A stretch of 64,000 nucleotides of DNA from Xanthobacteraceae bacterium (lineage in GTDB: Bacteria > Pseudomonadota > Alphaproteobacteria > Rhizobiales > Xanthobacteraceae): positions 248,001 through 312,000 of the forward strand of contig JALHRD010000001.1 of the NCBI GenBank assembly GCA_022841625.1, written 5' to 3'. This document shows, in pieces, positions 10,523 to 19,910 of the stretch. The notes below the pieces were generated by a model. It was not told the origin of the DNA. It made no database searches and was given only the letters and a program-made list of their open reading frames with translations. How positions within the stretch are numbered: the stretch's first letter is position 1; the number at the start of each line of letters is the position of its first letter. A program made the position numbers and the translations under genes.

Positions 10523-10699
10523 GGTTACCAATGAGGTTAATGGCTGGCGCTGGACGTAAAACCGGGCCGAACCGGCTAAATTTTTGCAGCGCGGCATTTA
10601 CCGCATTCTTCGATCACGCGCCGAAACCGCTTGGGCTGTCGTCATTCCTCCGGTAAATTTCGCATAAATACAAAGTAAAAGTATCAGAGGGATTCGTCA

Positions 10700-11428
10700 G
10701 TGACCATAACGCCGTCGGAAACGCCAAGCCGCGCTGAGAATTGGGTCAAGGATAGCAACACTTCGCAGCACGGCTGGATCGACCAGGATCGCGGTGCCGT
10801 CAGCCGTAGATATGACCGCGTAGCGCGGATCATTCCGCTGTTCGACTGGCTGTTTTTCATGCCGCCGGGGTTCCGGCGCAAAGCCGCCGAGCGATTGCAA
10901 CTTGGCCCCGGCAGCAGCGTCTTGGAAATCGGCTGCGGCACCGGGCTCAATCTGCCGCATTTGCGTGCCGCCGTCGGCCCGATCGGAACCGTTTACGGCG
11001 TCGATATTTCGACCGGGATGCTCGCCAAGGCGCGCGCGCTGTGCGCGCACAACGATTGGTCCAATGTCAATCTGCTGCAACAAGATGCCGCCGAATTCAC
11101 CGTACCCAAACCGCTCGATGGCGTAATGTTCGGCCTGTCCTATAACACCATCCCGCATCATCTCGCGGTGTTGCACCACGCCTGGACGCTGCTCCGCCCG
11201 GGTGGTCGACTGGTGGTAATGGACGCCAAGCTGCCGCCCGGCCTCGGCGGCAAAATGATCCTGCCATTCAGTCTGTGGCTGATGAAGCGCACGATGCTCG
11301 GTAATCCGCTGATCAAGCCGTGGGAAGACGTCGAACGGCTGGCCGGCGTGATCAAGATGGAGCAGTTCATGTTCGGTTCCTGGTACATCTGCACGGCGGT
11401 CAAGCCGGCGAACCCGCAAGCCTCCTGA
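10700..11428 (+). CDS. Class I SAM-dependent methyltransferase (UbiE-like)
   Basis: 242 residues, starting with GTG preceded by GAGGG at a good distance. Motif I (VLEIGCGTGLNLPHL) is at about residues 74-88, motif II acidic residue in GTVYGVDIS, then LLQQDAAEF and the post-motif LLRPGGRLVVMD. The N-terminal SRRYDRVARIIPLFDWLFF resembles the UbiE/COQ5 group, so the substrate is probably a quinone precursor or a lipid. It lies 177 bases after hpnN in the same direction; involvement in hopanoid or phospholipid methylation is possible but unproven. The gap upstream is AT-rich and probably holds its own promoter. Confidence 0.8.
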   Translation: MTITPSETPSRAENWVKDSNTSQHGWIDQDRGAVSRRYDRVARIIPLFDWLFFMPPGFRRKAAERLQLGPGSSVLEIGCGTGLNLPHLRAAVGPIGTVYGVDISTGMLAKARALCAHNDWSNVNLLQQDAAEFTVPKPLDGVMFGLSYNTIPHHLAVLHHAWTLLRPGGRLVVMDAKLPPGLGGKMILPFSLWLMKRTMLGNPLIKPWEDVERLAGVIKMEQFMFGSWYICTAVKPANPQAS

Positions 11429-11548
11429 CTTTTCAATTGGCCTGCTGACCTTTCAAGCGGCGCTCCGGCGCTCTATCCTTGTTTCTTGTCGCCTGCCCTC
11501 CCGCCTGCGCGGAAGGGCAACGCCGAGAATTACCGGGAGCGAAACATC

Positions 11549-11863
11549 ATGAGCGAGCGCCAGCGCGAACAATGCTGGGTCATCAACAACGAAGTCGTCG
11601 AACCGCGGCCGGCCGACGCGCCACCCCAGGAGCAACTGGTCGAGCAGCATCATGCCTTCATTCACGACCTTGAAGAAAAAGGCGTGTTGGTCGGCGCCGG
11701 TCCGTTCCTGGACGACAGCGGAAGCCGCTTCGGCACCGGCATGATCATCTTCCGTTGCGCGACCCGCGCGGAAGCCGAAAAAATCGCCAACAGCGAACCC
11801 TATATCGCGAATGGCGTGCGCCGGCTGAAGCTGATGCCCTGGCAACGGATCGCCGGGCATTGA
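11549..11863 (+). CDS. YciI family protein
   Basis: 104-residue protein of the YciI / dimeric alpha-beta barrel superfamily. The ATG has GGGAGCG about eight bases upstream, so the 21 codons open before it are not used. The family's conserved His is probably in the EQHHAFIHDLEEKGVLVGAGPF segment, and the C-terminal part GMIIFRCATRAEAEKIANSEPY matches the usual 'avoid-the-next' strand-helix pattern of YciI. It is followed 29 bases later by an alpha/beta hydrolase in the same direction, so they may form a two-gene operon for a small aromatic or chlorinated compound. Function is unknown. Confidence 0.75.
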   Translation: MSERQREQCWVINNEVVEPRPADAPPQEQLVEQHHAFIHDLEEKGVLVGAGPFLDDSGSRFGTGMIIFRCATRAEAEKIANSEPYIANGVRRLKLMPWQRIAGH

Positions 11864-11892
11864 CCCCACGAATTTTCAAGGAGCCTGACATC

Positions 11893-12750
11893 ATGAACGT
11901 TGCAGTGCGGAGCACTGACCGGTTTGTCACGGTCGACGGACTAAACATCCGCTATCTCGAAGAAGGCAGTGGTGTGCCCGCGATCCTGCTGCACGGCGCT
12001 TCGCTCGGCTCGTCCGCCGATGTATTCCGACGCAACTTGCGCGCGCTTGGCAGTAACGGCATCCGCGCGATCGCCTTCGACCTGCCCGGCTTTGGCAGGA
12101 GCGATGCCACCCCCGATCTCAGCGCCGGCTATCGCAAGAAGATCATTGTCAAATTCATGGACGCGCTCAAACTCGAAAAAGCCGCGCTGATCGCCCATTC
12201 GGCCTCCGGCAATGCCGCCGTGGGCATTGCGCTGGAGCAGCCCGTGCGCGTCTCACATCTCATGATCCTCGGCACCGGCAGCCTGCTGCCGCCGCTGGAG
12301 ACCGGCGGCGCCAAGGTCGGCGGCCGCGAAGGCGCCGCGCAGGCGCGGCTGGAAGAGCGGATGGTGCGGCAGGAGCCGTCGCTCGACGACACCCGCGCAC
12401 TGCTGCAAGCCAATCTGTTCCATCACGAACTGATTACCGACGACGAGCTGCACCTCCGGCACCAGAACAGCATCGGCCCGAGCTTTGTCGAATTCGTCCG
12501 GCGGCACGGAGCGACCAACGAGGGCGGCGGCGGCAAGCAGCCGCTCTGGCAGCGTTACGACGAACTCAAAATGCCGCTGTTGCTGATCTATGGCCGCGAG
12601 GACCGCGGTCGCGCCGCCGAGCGGGTGGAGCTTCTTCGGCAGCGCTACCCGAAGCTCGACCTGCACATCGCGGATGGCTGCAAGCACCTCGTCCCGTGGG
12701 ACGCCGCGGACCTGTTTCACAAATTAACGGTGCCGTTCCTGACGCGGTGA
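11893..12750 (+). CDS. Alpha/beta hydrolase (MhpC/BphD-like)
   Basis: 285 residues. The ATG is preceded by AAGGAG at nine bases; the open frame further upstream overlaps the YciI gene in another frame and is not real. The family pattern is visible: oxyanion-hole HGASLGSS near residue 38, DLPGFGRSD near 65, nucleophile Ser in AHSASGNAA (a variant of G-x-S-x-G with Ala before His), acid Asp in LLIYGREDRG and His in DGCKHLVPWD near the end. All catalytic residues are therefore present. It is probably a C-C-bond or ester hydrolase of the meta-cleavage type; the substrate cannot be told. It ends 12 bases from the convergent glutamine-synthetase-like gene. Confidence 0.82.
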   Translation: MNVAVRSTDRFVTVDGLNIRYLEEGSGVPAILLHGASLGSSADVFRRNLRALGSNGIRAIAFDLPGFGRSDATPDLSAGYRKKIIVKFMDALKLEKAALIAHSASGNAAVGIALEQPVRVSHLMILGTGSLLPPLETGGAKVGGREGAAQARLEERMVRQEPSLDDTRALLQANLFHHELITDDELHLRHQNSIGPSFVEFVRRHGATNEGGGGKQPLWQRYDELKMPLLLIYGREDRGRAAERVELLRQRYPKLDLHIADGCKHLVPWDAADLFHKLTVPFLTR

Positions 12751-12762
12751 ACCACGAGCGCG

Positions 12763-14211
12763 TCAGAACAGCTCGAAATACTCGCGCTGCTCCCAGTCGG
12801 TGACTTCGGTCTGGTAGCGCGCCAACTCGCCCTGCTTGATGCGGAGAAAATAGTCGACAAAATCCTGGCCAAACCCTACCGTCAGACAAGCGTCCTCGCG
12901 CAACGCAGCCAATGCCTCTTCGAGACTCTTCGGCAACAACGGCGCGTTCGCTTCATAAGGCGTATCGGCGGACGGTCCGGGGTCGCGCTTGTGTTCGATT
13001 CCGTCAAGCCCGCAGACAATCTGTGACGCCATATAGAGATAGGGATTGGCCGACGGCTCGCCGACCCGGTTCTCGATCCGCGTCGCCGGATCGCCAGCGC
13101 CACCGATCACCCGCAGCATCGCGCCGCGGTTGTCGCGTCCCCAGATCACCCGATCGGGCGCCAAGGTGTATTGCCGATAGCGCTTGTAACCGTTGATCGT
13201 CGGCGTGGTGAAAGCAGCCGCGCCGCGCGCATGCGCCAAGAGACCCGCAAGGAAATGCCGCCCGAGCGTCGACAATGGCGCAGCATCGTCCGGCATGAAT
13301 GCATTGGCGCCGCTGCGCTTGTCGCGCAATGACTGATGCAGGTGCCAGCCGCTCGACATCACATTGGGAAGTTTGGGACGGCACATGAAGGTCGCGTGAT
13401 AGCCCTGCCGGCGGCAGATCTGCTTCACCGCGCTGCGGAACAGCATCATGCTGTCGGCCGGCGCAAGCCCGGTCTGGGTCTGAAAGGTGAACTCGCACTG
13501 ACTCGGGCCGAGTTCGATCTCGACCGAACGCAGCGGCAGATCGAGCGCGACTACGTCACGGCGGATGGTTTCTAAGATTGGCTCCAACTGATCGAAGCGC
13601 GTCTCTGTGAGATACTGATAGCCCGACGCCAGAACGCTGACCTCCGGCGGCTCGCTCGGCCAGCCCGCATCGGCCGGCGCCAGCCGTGGGTTCTCGATCT
13701 TGAACACATGGAATTCGACTTCGAGGCCGGCCACATAATCGAAGCCAAGCGCACCGAGCCGACTCAACGCCTGCCGGTAAAGCTGGCGGGTCGAAAACGG
13801 CACCGGCTTGCCATTTTGAAAATAGATGTCACACAGCAGCCAGCCGGTTCGCGGCGCCCATGGCAGCACGCGGAAGGTGGTTGGATCGGCGATCATCAGG
13901 AAGTCGCCGCCGCCTTCCATCTCCGGCATGCGGAAGCCGCCGCCGGCGGTGAACACAGGAAACACGGTCTTGTGCGATGTGTCCTTGGCCAGCAGCGTGG
14001 TGGTGATCGAACAGCCGTTGCGCATCGTCTTGGCGGCATCGCCTGCCATGATCGTCTTGCCGCGTAGGATGCCATGCTGGTCGGGAAACGACAGGCGCAC
14101 GACCTCGAGACCGTTTTCCTCGATCAGCCGCTCGGCGCGCGCGGCCGCCGCAACCTGCGCCTCACTCCATAAGCCATGACGCTCGACAAAAGATCGTTCC
14201 GGCGGTGACAT
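12763..14211 (-). CDS. Glutamine synthetase family ligase
   Basis: 482 residues. The start is set by GGAGG six bases before the ATG at 14211; 21 further codons are open upstream. The GS fold is recognisable and the ATP/metal residues are present: LEVEFHVF (first Glu pair), EIELGPSQCEF, SGWHLHQSL (His), NGYKRYRQYTLAPDRVIWG and RIENRVGEPSANPYLYMA. The N-terminal FPDQHGILRGKTI is typical of the GlnA-like group acting on amines, such as gamma-glutamyl-polyamine or gamma-glutamyl-anilide synthetases, rather than housekeeping GlnA: the adenylylation-loop tyrosine motif is not seen. It stands alone on the minus strand, divergent from the secreted hydrolase gene. Substrate unknown. Confidence 0.82.
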   Translation of the reverse strand: MSPPERSFVERHGLWSEAQVAAAARAERLIEENGLEVVRLSFPDQHGILRGKTIMAGDAAKTMRNGCSITTTLLAKDTSHKTVFPVFTAGGGFRMPEMEGGGDFLMIADPTTFRVLPWAPRTGWLLCDIYFQNGKPVPFSTRQLYRQALSRLGALGFDYVAGLEVEFHVFKIENPRLAPADAGWPSEPPEVSVLASGYQYLTETRFDQLEPILETIRRDVVALDLPLRSVEIELGPSQCEFTFQTQTGLAPADSMMLFRSAVKQICRRQGYHATFMCRPKLPNVMSSGWHLHQSLRDKRSGANAFMPDDAAPLSTLGRHFLAGLLAHARGAAAFTTPTINGYKRYRQYTLAPDRVIWGRDNRGAMLRVIGGAGDPATRIENRVGEPSANPYLYMASQIVCGLDGIEHKRDPGPSADTPYEANAPLLPKSLEEALAALREDACLTVGFGQDFVDYFLRIKQGELARYQTEVTDWEQREYFELF

Positions 14212-14349
14212 CAAATCCTCCGCCACCGAGACTATTCGATCCCCGCAAGCGAGACCACCGTCGGACCTTGCCACGGTAAATCCGGCCTCAACGCCTTGCG
14301 TTGCGTCGCCGGCGCCGCCAAGCTTGTTGCCAAACCAGGAGAAAAAACG

Positions 14350-15693
14350 ATGGCGAGGATCGCGTTAAGGAACATTCTGGCAATAGCAACGGCGCTCGTG
14401 CTGCCGCCTGAGGCCGCAACAGCCCAGAGCCGGCCCGAACTGATCCCGGTGCCCGGACGCATCAAGATGGTTCTGTACCGGCCTGATGGCGGACCGGCGC
14501 CGACTGTCGGTATTGCCGTGATGCATCGGACCTCGAACTACCTCAGCCACCGCGCCTGCACCGAGCTTTCGCGACGCGGCTTTCTCATGCTGTGCATGAA
14601 TTCCCGCTTCGAGAACAACGAGCCGGCGGTCGATTTCGAACAACTGCCGCTCGACGTCAAACAGGGCGTCGAGTTCCTGCGCAAGCAGCCCGGCATTTCC
14701 AAGGTCGTGCTGTTTGGACACAGTGGCGGCGGACCGATCATGGCGCTCTATCAGGCGGTGGCCGAGAAAGGCGTCGGCTATTGCAAGAGCGCCGACAAGC
14801 TCACGCAATGCACCGACGATCTGGCCGGACTGCCGCCAGTCGACGGCATCGTCTTCACCGACACACATCCTGGAAACGCCATCAATCTGCTGCGCGGCAT
14901 TAATCCATCGGTGGCGAACGAGAACAACCCACCCGATACGCCGCCAATCGCCGCGCTCGACCCTTTCAATCCCGCGAACGGCTTCAATCCCAAGGGCCCC
15001 TCCAATTATTCCACGGAGTTCCAAAACCGCTATTTTCGAGCGCAAGCCACCCGCATGAACCGGCTGATCGACAGCGCCCGCGACAAGCTCGACCGCATCG
15101 CGCGCAATGCCTATCCCTACCCCGACGACGACGTGATCGTGATCCCGCGCGGCGGCAATCCCGGCTCCGGGCCGGGCGCATCGGCAGCACTGTTTGTCGC
15201 GCAGCCAAGCATCGCCGCGGTCAACACCACCGCCAAGCCGGCGCGGCTAATGCGCAATGACGGCAGCATCGTCGCGCAGGTCGTCAAGAGCGTCTATGTC
15301 GCCGATCCAAAGCTCGCGCAGGACAATCTCCGGTTCGGCACCGGCACCAAGATCTATACTCTGCGTTCGTTCCTGAGCGCCAATGCGATCCGCGCCAAGC
15401 ACGCCATCGACGACATTGACTTCTGCTCGACCAATAATTCGACGGTCTGCGCCGTACAGTCGATCACCGCGCCGGTATTGTTTGCGGCCATGGGCGCGCA
15501 TTACTTCATCCGCGACAACGAGCAGATGTATGAGCTATCCACCTCAAAGGACAAAGACTTCATCACCATCGAAGGCGCGGTGCATGGCTTTACACCCTGC
15601 ACACGCTGCGAAACCACGCCCGGGCAGTATTCCAACACGGTCAAGAACCTGTTCGACTACATTGCGAAATGGCTCAACGACCGCTACCGATAA
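14350..15693 (+). CDS. Secreted alpha/beta hydrolase
   Basis: 447 residues from an ATG preceded by AGGAGA. It has a signal peptide: basic start MARIALRN, hydrophobic core ILAIATALVL, and likely cleavage after ATA in residues ~20-25. The nucleophile elbow LFGHSGGGPIMALY is near residue 126, and a late His lies in EGAVHGFTPC. Four or more cysteines in pairs (FCSTNNSTVC, TPCTRC) suggest disulfides, consistent with the periplasm. It is longer than simple esterases, with an insertion at about residues 140-330 that forms no family I recognise. A GST-like gene follows after 29 bases in the same direction. Substrate unknown. Confidence 0.75.
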   Translation: MARIALRNILAIATALVLPPEAATAQSRPELIPVPGRIKMVLYRPDGGPAPTVGIAVMHRTSNYLSHRACTELSRRGFLMLCMNSRFENNEPAVDFEQLPLDVKQGVEFLRKQPGISKVVLFGHSGGGPIMALYQAVAEKGVGYCKSADKLTQCTDDLAGLPPVDGIVFTDTHPGNAINLLRGINPSVANENNPPDTPPIAALDPFNPANGFNPKGPSNYSTEFQNRYFRAQATRMNRLIDSARDKLDRIARNAYPYPDDDVIVIPRGGNPGSGPGASAALFVAQPSIAAVNTTAKPARLMRNDGSIVAQVVKSVYVADPKLAQDNLRFGTGTKIYTLRSFLSANAIRAKHAIDDIDFCSTNNSTVCAVQSITAPVLFAAMGAHYFIRDNEQMYELSTSKDKDFITIEGAVHGFTPCTRCETTPGQYSNTVKNLFDYIAKWLNDRYR

Positions 15694-15722
15694 TCCAAAA
15701 GGCCATTCAGGAGAGAGCGCAC

Positions 15723-16379
15723 GTGATCGATCTTTACACCTGGACCACCGGCAACGGCCGCAAGATTCCGATCTTTCTCGAAGAGACCGGCACGCCCTAC
15801 CGGATGCACATGGTCGATATCCACTCAGGCGAACAGCGCCAGCCGGAGTTCATCAAGATCAATCCCAACCGCAAAATTCCGGCAATTACCGATCAGGACG
15901 GCCCCGGCGGAAAGCCGATCACACTGTTTGAGTCAGGCGCGATCCTGATCTATCTCGCCGACAAGGTCGACCAATTCATCCCGAAGGATCCCGCCGGCCG
16001 CTATCACACCATCGAATGGCTGATGTTCCAGATGGCCAATATCGGGCCGATGCTCGGCCAAGCGCATCATTTCCGCAGCAAGGCGCCAGAGATTGCCTAT
16101 GGCGTGAAGCGCTACACCGATGAGGCCACGCGGCTGTGGAAGGTGATGGACGGTCGGCTTGGCGAGAGCGCCCATCTAGCCGGCAGTGACTACTCCATCG
16201 CCGACATGGCGACCTATGTCTGGCTGCGCAATCCGAAGAACCAGGGCCAGAACCTCGACGACTATCCGAATGTGAAGCGCTGGTTCTCTGCGATCGACGC
16301 CCGCCCGGCGGTGCAGCGCGCCCACAAGGCGGTCGAGAGTGCGGCCGAGAAGTACAAGGCGATGAAAAAGGCGAGCTGA
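15723..16379 (+). CDS. Glutathione S-transferase (YfcG/Nu-class-like)
   Basis: 218 residues, cytosolic. A GTG start is chosen because AGGAGAG lies about seven bases upstream; no ATG is suitably placed. The N-terminal thioredoxin-like domain starts MIDLYTWTTGNGRKIPIFLEE, with the Thr/Asn region used by Nu-class enzymes of the YfcG/YghU group, then NPNRKIPAITD (cis-Pro) and the glutathione-contacting LFESGAILIYLAD. The C-terminal helical domain includes GSDYSIADMATYVW, the N-capping motif of GSTs. It is convergent with the aldehyde dehydrogenase gene 10 bases away. Such enzymes often have disulfide-bond oxidoreductase activity; the physiological substrate is unknown. Confidence 0.86.
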   Translation: MIDLYTWTTGNGRKIPIFLEETGTPYRMHMVDIHSGEQRQPEFIKINPNRKIPAITDQDGPGGKPITLFESGAILIYLADKVDQFIPKDPAGRYHTIEWLMFQMANIGPMLGQAHHFRSKAPEIAYGVKRYTDEATRLWKVMDGRLGESAHLAGSDYSIADMATYVWLRNPKNQGQNLDDYPNVKRWFSAIDARPAVQRAHKAVESAAEKYKAMKKAS

Positions 16380-16389
16380 TCGCCGCCGC

Positions 16390-17964
16390 CTAGTGCAGCG
16401 CCGCCGCCTGCGCCTGCAGGCTCGCCAACAGATCGGTCGAGCCTTGCACCGCCAGGCGCTGGTGATAGAAGCGCAGGCCGTAAAGACCACCGAGTTCCTC
16501 GCCCGCGCCGGCGCGGCCGGGACCGCCATGATTGCATTGCGGCATGACAATGCCATGGCCGCTATGGGCCGAGGCAATCGCTGGCTCGACCAGCAATAGC
16601 CGGCCGTGGCTTGGACCGATGCCCTCCACCATCCGGGCGAGGAAGCCCTGATCCTCGCCATAGATCGACGCCACCAGCGAGCCGCCGCCGCGCGCGACCA
16701 GCGCGCAAGCGTCCTTTTCGTCCCGGTATGGCACAATGGTCGCCGCCGGCCCGAACACCTCGACTTCGTGCACGGCGTCCGCGTGTTTTACGTCCTTCAC
16801 CCGCAAAAGCGTCGGCGCCACGAAAGCCGCCTTGCCGGCGTCAATGCCGTCGAGCGCCGGCGGCTCGGCGCCGCCGATGACAAAATCGGCCTCGCGCGCG
16901 AGCTTACGAATGCCGTCAAACGCCGCGGCCTGTTGCGCCCGCGTCACCAGCGGACCCATGCGCGTGTCCTCGTTGCGCGGGTCGCCGACCTTGGTATTTT
17001 TCAGTTTGGCAAACAGCGCCTCGGCAACATCGCCGGCTTTGCCTTCGGGCACGATGATGCGGCGGATCGCCGTGCATTTCTGTCCGGCCTTGACTGTCAT
17101 CTCGCGCACGACCTCGCGCACGAAGGCGTCGAACGCCGCGCCGCCGCCCGCCGCATCGGGCGCAAGCAATGCGGCGTTGATGCTGTCGGCCTCGATATTC
17201 ACGGGTACATTGCGCGCCACCACATGACGGTGGCCCCGCACCCGTGCCGCCGTATCGGCGGAGCCGGTAAATGCGATCACATCATCTGACGTAAGATGAT
17301 CGAGCAAATCGCCCGCGCTTCCAACCAGCAGACTAAGCGCGCCGTCGGGGAGCACTTGCGCGGCAATCACGTCGCGCACCATCTCATGCGCCAGCAACGC
17401 GGTCGACGAGGCGGGCTTGGCGAATACCGGCATGCCCGCAAGCAACGCCACGGCCGCTTTCTCCCACAAGCCCCAACTCGGGAAATTGAAGGCGTTGATG
17501 TGAATGGCAACGCCACGGCGCGGCACCATCAGATGGATCGCCTGGTAGTTTTCCGCTTTGGCGAGCCGAACCGGCTTTTCGTCAAGCAACATGCGGGCCT
17601 CGCCGAGGCTGGCCCCGAGCCGGGCGTAATATTTCAGCGTGCCGATGCCGCCGTCGATATCGATTGCCGCATCCGCCTTGGTATTTCCGGAATTGGCGAT
17701 CGCGATGCTTTCATATTTGGCGCGATTGGCGGCCAGCGTATCGGCAACGGCGCCAAGAAGTTTCGCGCGGTCGGCATAGCTGAGCGCTCGTAGCGCGCCC
17801 TGCCCGTGCTTGCGCGCAAAGCCGAGCGCCCGCTTGAGGTCGACACCCCTGGCCGACGCGGTGGCGATCATTTCGCCGGCGACGGGATCGACCAGCGAGC
17901 TCTCGACACCCTCCCCGCGCGTCCAGCGCCCCGAAGCATAGCTCTCGAGCGTCTGCGGATTCAT
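16390..17964 (-). CDS. CoA-linked semialdehyde dehydrogenase, PaaZ-N/BoxD-like
   Basis: 524 residues; the ATG at 17964 has GGGAG upstream and gives MNPQTLESYASGRW, typical of the family. It is an aldehyde dehydrogenase with catalytic Cys in VKAGQKCTAIRR and general base Glu in NIEADSINAALL. Similarity lies with the N-terminal half of PaaZ (oxepin-CoA pathway) and with BoxD (3,4-dehydroadipyl-CoA semialdehyde dehydrogenase of aerobic benzoyl-CoA degradation). The MaoC-like hydratase half of PaaZ is absent, so BoxD-like activity is more likely. No other box or paa genes are in the window. It is divergent from the solute-binding protein at 18063. Confidence 0.8.
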   Translation of the reverse strand: MNPQTLESYASGRWTRGEGVESSLVDPVAGEMIATASARGVDLKRALGFARKHGQGALRALSYADRAKLLGAVADTLAANRAKYESIAIANSGNTKADAAIDIDGGIGTLKYYARLGASLGEARMLLDEKPVRLAKAENYQAIHLMVPRRGVAIHINAFNFPSWGLWEKAAVALLAGMPVFAKPASSTALLAHEMVRDVIAAQVLPDGALSLLVGSAGDLLDHLTSDDVIAFTGSADTAARVRGHRHVVARNVPVNIEADSINAALLAPDAAGGGAAFDAFVREVVREMTVKAGQKCTAIRRIIVPEGKAGDVAEALFAKLKNTKVGDPRNEDTRMGPLVTRAQQAAAFDGIRKLAREADFVIGGAEPPALDGIDAGKAAFVAPTLLRVKDVKHADAVHEVEVFGPAATIVPYRDEKDACALVARGGGSLVASIYGEDQGFLARMVEGIGPSHGRLLLVEPAIASAHSGHGIVMPQCNHGGPGRAGAGEELGGLYGLRFYHQRLAVQGSTDLLASLQAQAAALH

Positions 17965-18062
17965 GGCTGGCGGTCTCCCGGATTCGCGGACAGAATGGAA
18001 CCCGCTATAGGAAGGCACAGACGCCGGAAATTCAATCGGCGGCATTAGAGGAAATGTGGGAG

Positions 18063-19106
18063 ATGGCGACCCGCTGGCGATTGATACCCTGGCTTGCCTT
18101 GGCGCTGGGATTGCTCAATGCGCCAGTAGCGGCGCAGACTTATCGCCCGGACCCGACATTGCTGGCGGCGGCAAAGAAAGAGGGCCAGCTGCTGATCTAC
18201 ACGACGCTGATCGTCGAGCAGATCGTGCGGCCGCTGATCAAGACCTTCCAGTCCCAGGTCCCCGGCATCGACGTCAAATTCGTGCGCGCCGACAGCACCG
18301 CGCTGGTGGTACGGATGACCAACGAGGCGCGCGCCAACCGGACTCAGGCCGATCTCTGGCAATTGGTCGACGGGGTCGGCGCGCTGATCGAGGCCGGCAT
18401 CGCCGCGGAATTCGATCTGCCCAACGCCAAAGGATTGCCCGCGGTCTATGTCGACCCGCGCCGACGCTGGGTTGCAACCAATCTTGCCATTCGCTCGCTT
18501 GCCTACAACACCAGGCTCATTCCACCCGCGCAGGCGCCACGCAATTATGGCGACCTGATCGATCCGCGGTTCAAGGGCAAGTTCGCCTGGAACCCCAACT
18601 CCGTCACTGGCGCCTATGGCTTCATCGGCACCGTGCTCAAGCATATGGGCGAAGACAAAGGCCTGGCCTATTTGCGCGAACTCGCCAAGCAGGACATCAC
18701 GCCGGTACCGATGGCGATCCGCGCGGTGCTCGATCGCGTCATCGCCGGGGAATACGCCATGGGATTAGAGATGAATGGCAGTCATGCGCATATCAGCGCC
18801 AGCATGGGCGCGCCGGTCGCCTGGGTTCCGCTCGATCCCGTCACCTTGACTTTGCAGGCCGCCGGCATCACCGCCAAGGCGCCGCATCCCAACGCGGCGC
18901 GGCTGTTTCTCGACTTCATGATTTCGCGCGCCGGGCAGGATGTGTTCCGCGACCGCGATTACATTCCAATGCATCCCGACGTGCCCGCCAAGGTTCCGGA
19001 ACTCAAGCCCGAAACCGGCGGCTACAAGGCCATTGTCTACAGCCCCGAGGAAGTCGACGCCAACACCAAGCATTGGGCCACAATCTTCCAGAACATATTC
19101 CGATAA
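18063..19106 (+). CDS. Periplasmic solute-binding protein (AfuA/Fbp-like type 2)
   Basis: 347 residues. A signal peptide is visible (residues 1-22, core WLALALGLLNAPVAAQ with AxA-type cleavage). The mature part resembles ABC extracellular binding proteins of the iron/putrescine/thiamine group: KKEGQLLIYTTLIVEQIVRPLIKTF near the start, then LAIRSLAYNTRLI, GDLIDPRFKGKFAWNPN and LFLDFMISRAGQDVF. No tyrosines stand in the usual Fe3+-binding pattern, and neighbours are organic-acid enzymes, so the ligand is more likely a carboxylate. I chose the ATG at 18063; an earlier ATG (18054) is too close to AGAGGA. No permease or ATPase is adjacent. Confidence 0.8.
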   Translation: MATRWRLIPWLALALGLLNAPVAAQTYRPDPTLLAAAKKEGQLLIYTTLIVEQIVRPLIKTFQSQVPGIDVKFVRADSTALVVRMTNEARANRTQADLWQLVDGVGALIEAGIAAEFDLPNAKGLPAVYVDPRRRWVATNLAIRSLAYNTRLIPPAQAPRNYGDLIDPRFKGKFAWNPNSVTGAYGFIGTVLKHMGEDKGLAYLRELAKQDITPVPMAIRAVLDRVIAGEYAMGLEMNGSHAHISASMGAPVAWVPLDPVTLTLQAAGITAKAPHPNAARLFLDFMISRAGQDVFRDRDYIPMHPDVPAKVPELKPETGGYKAIVYSPEEVDANTKHWATIFQNIFR

Positions 19107-19142
19107 TCTGAGCCAGCGACCGCCCCAGGAGCAATGTCGTCC

Positions 19143-19910
19143 ATGCGTATTCTATTTCTCAATCAAGCACCCAGAAAATCCACCCATTACGACCCAGTGG
19201 CGATCGAGGCGCAGCTCAATTCCTACGCTTCGCCCGGCACCAAGGTCGAAATCGGATTTCCCGACGATTATGAGGGCGCGCAGCTGTTTGAATCGATTGG
19301 CGCGCAGGCCCATCTCAACGGCCTGCACCACATGATGGAAACGCCCTCGATCGTACGGAAGATCTTCTGGGCGGAGCAGAACGGCTATAACGCGGTGATT
19401 TCCTCCAACACCTTCGACCCCGGCGTCGATGGCGGACGGCTGGCGGTCGAGATCCCGGTCATCGGGCTGTTGCGTACATCGATGCATGCGGCCTGCATGC
19501 TGGCGGACCGGGTCGGCATCACCGTGCCGCTGGCGCCGCACGTTCCCTATACGTGGCGGATTCTGCGGACCTACGGTCTCGATCGCTTCGTCAGCGATAT
19601 CCGACCGATCGGTGTTTATGGCAAAGATGTTGCCGAACGTCGCGATGAGATTTTTGGCATCACCGAACGGCTGATCCGCGGCTTGATTGACGACACCCGA
19701 GCCGAGATCATCCTGCCGCTCGGCGGCGCGCTCATTCCCTATGTGGTCGACCCGAACGATCTTGCCAAAGCAACCGGCGTGCAGGTGCTCAACACCAAAG
19801 CCATCGGCATCCGCTTCGCCGAAATGTGCGTTGCCTTTGGCATGACGCAGAGCAACATCACCTATCCCCGCGCTAAGTTGAACTACGACGATTTCATCAA
19901 ACAGGCATGA
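19143..19910 (+). CDS. Asp/Glu/hydantoin racemase-fold protein without the usual cysteines
   Basis: 255 residues from the second ATG; AGGAG is 11 bases before it, but only two bases before the first ATG at 19134. The fold is that of aspartate/glutamate/hydantoin racemases and the related maleate isomerases. The two catalytic cysteines of the family are not where expected: residues 87-92 read SSNTFD instead of a C-F-x-D motif, and residues 191-195 read LPLGG instead of LGCAG. The only cysteines seen are in MHAACMLADR and FAEMCVAFG. It therefore probably does not racemise amino acids by two-base chemistry. It overlaps the next gene by four bases (ATGA), so it works with the dehydrogenase. Confidence 0.78.
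   Translation: MRILFLNQAPRKSTHYDPVAIEAQLNSYASPGTKVEIGFPDDYEGAQLFESIGAQAHLNGLHHMMETPSIVRKIFWAEQNGYNAVISSNTFDPGVDGGRLAVEIPVIGLLRTSMHAACMLADRVGITVPLAPHVPYTWRILRTYGLDRFVSDIRPIGVYGKDVAERRDEIFGITERLIRGLIDDTRAEIILPLGGALIPYVVDPNDLAKATGVQVLNTKAIGIRFAEMCVAFGMTQSNITYPRAKLNYDDFIKQA

Noticed and set aside
10517-10542. Two tandem CAATGAGGTTA copies around the hpnN stop
   Set aside because: Too short and without neighbours of the same kind to be called a repeat family or operator.
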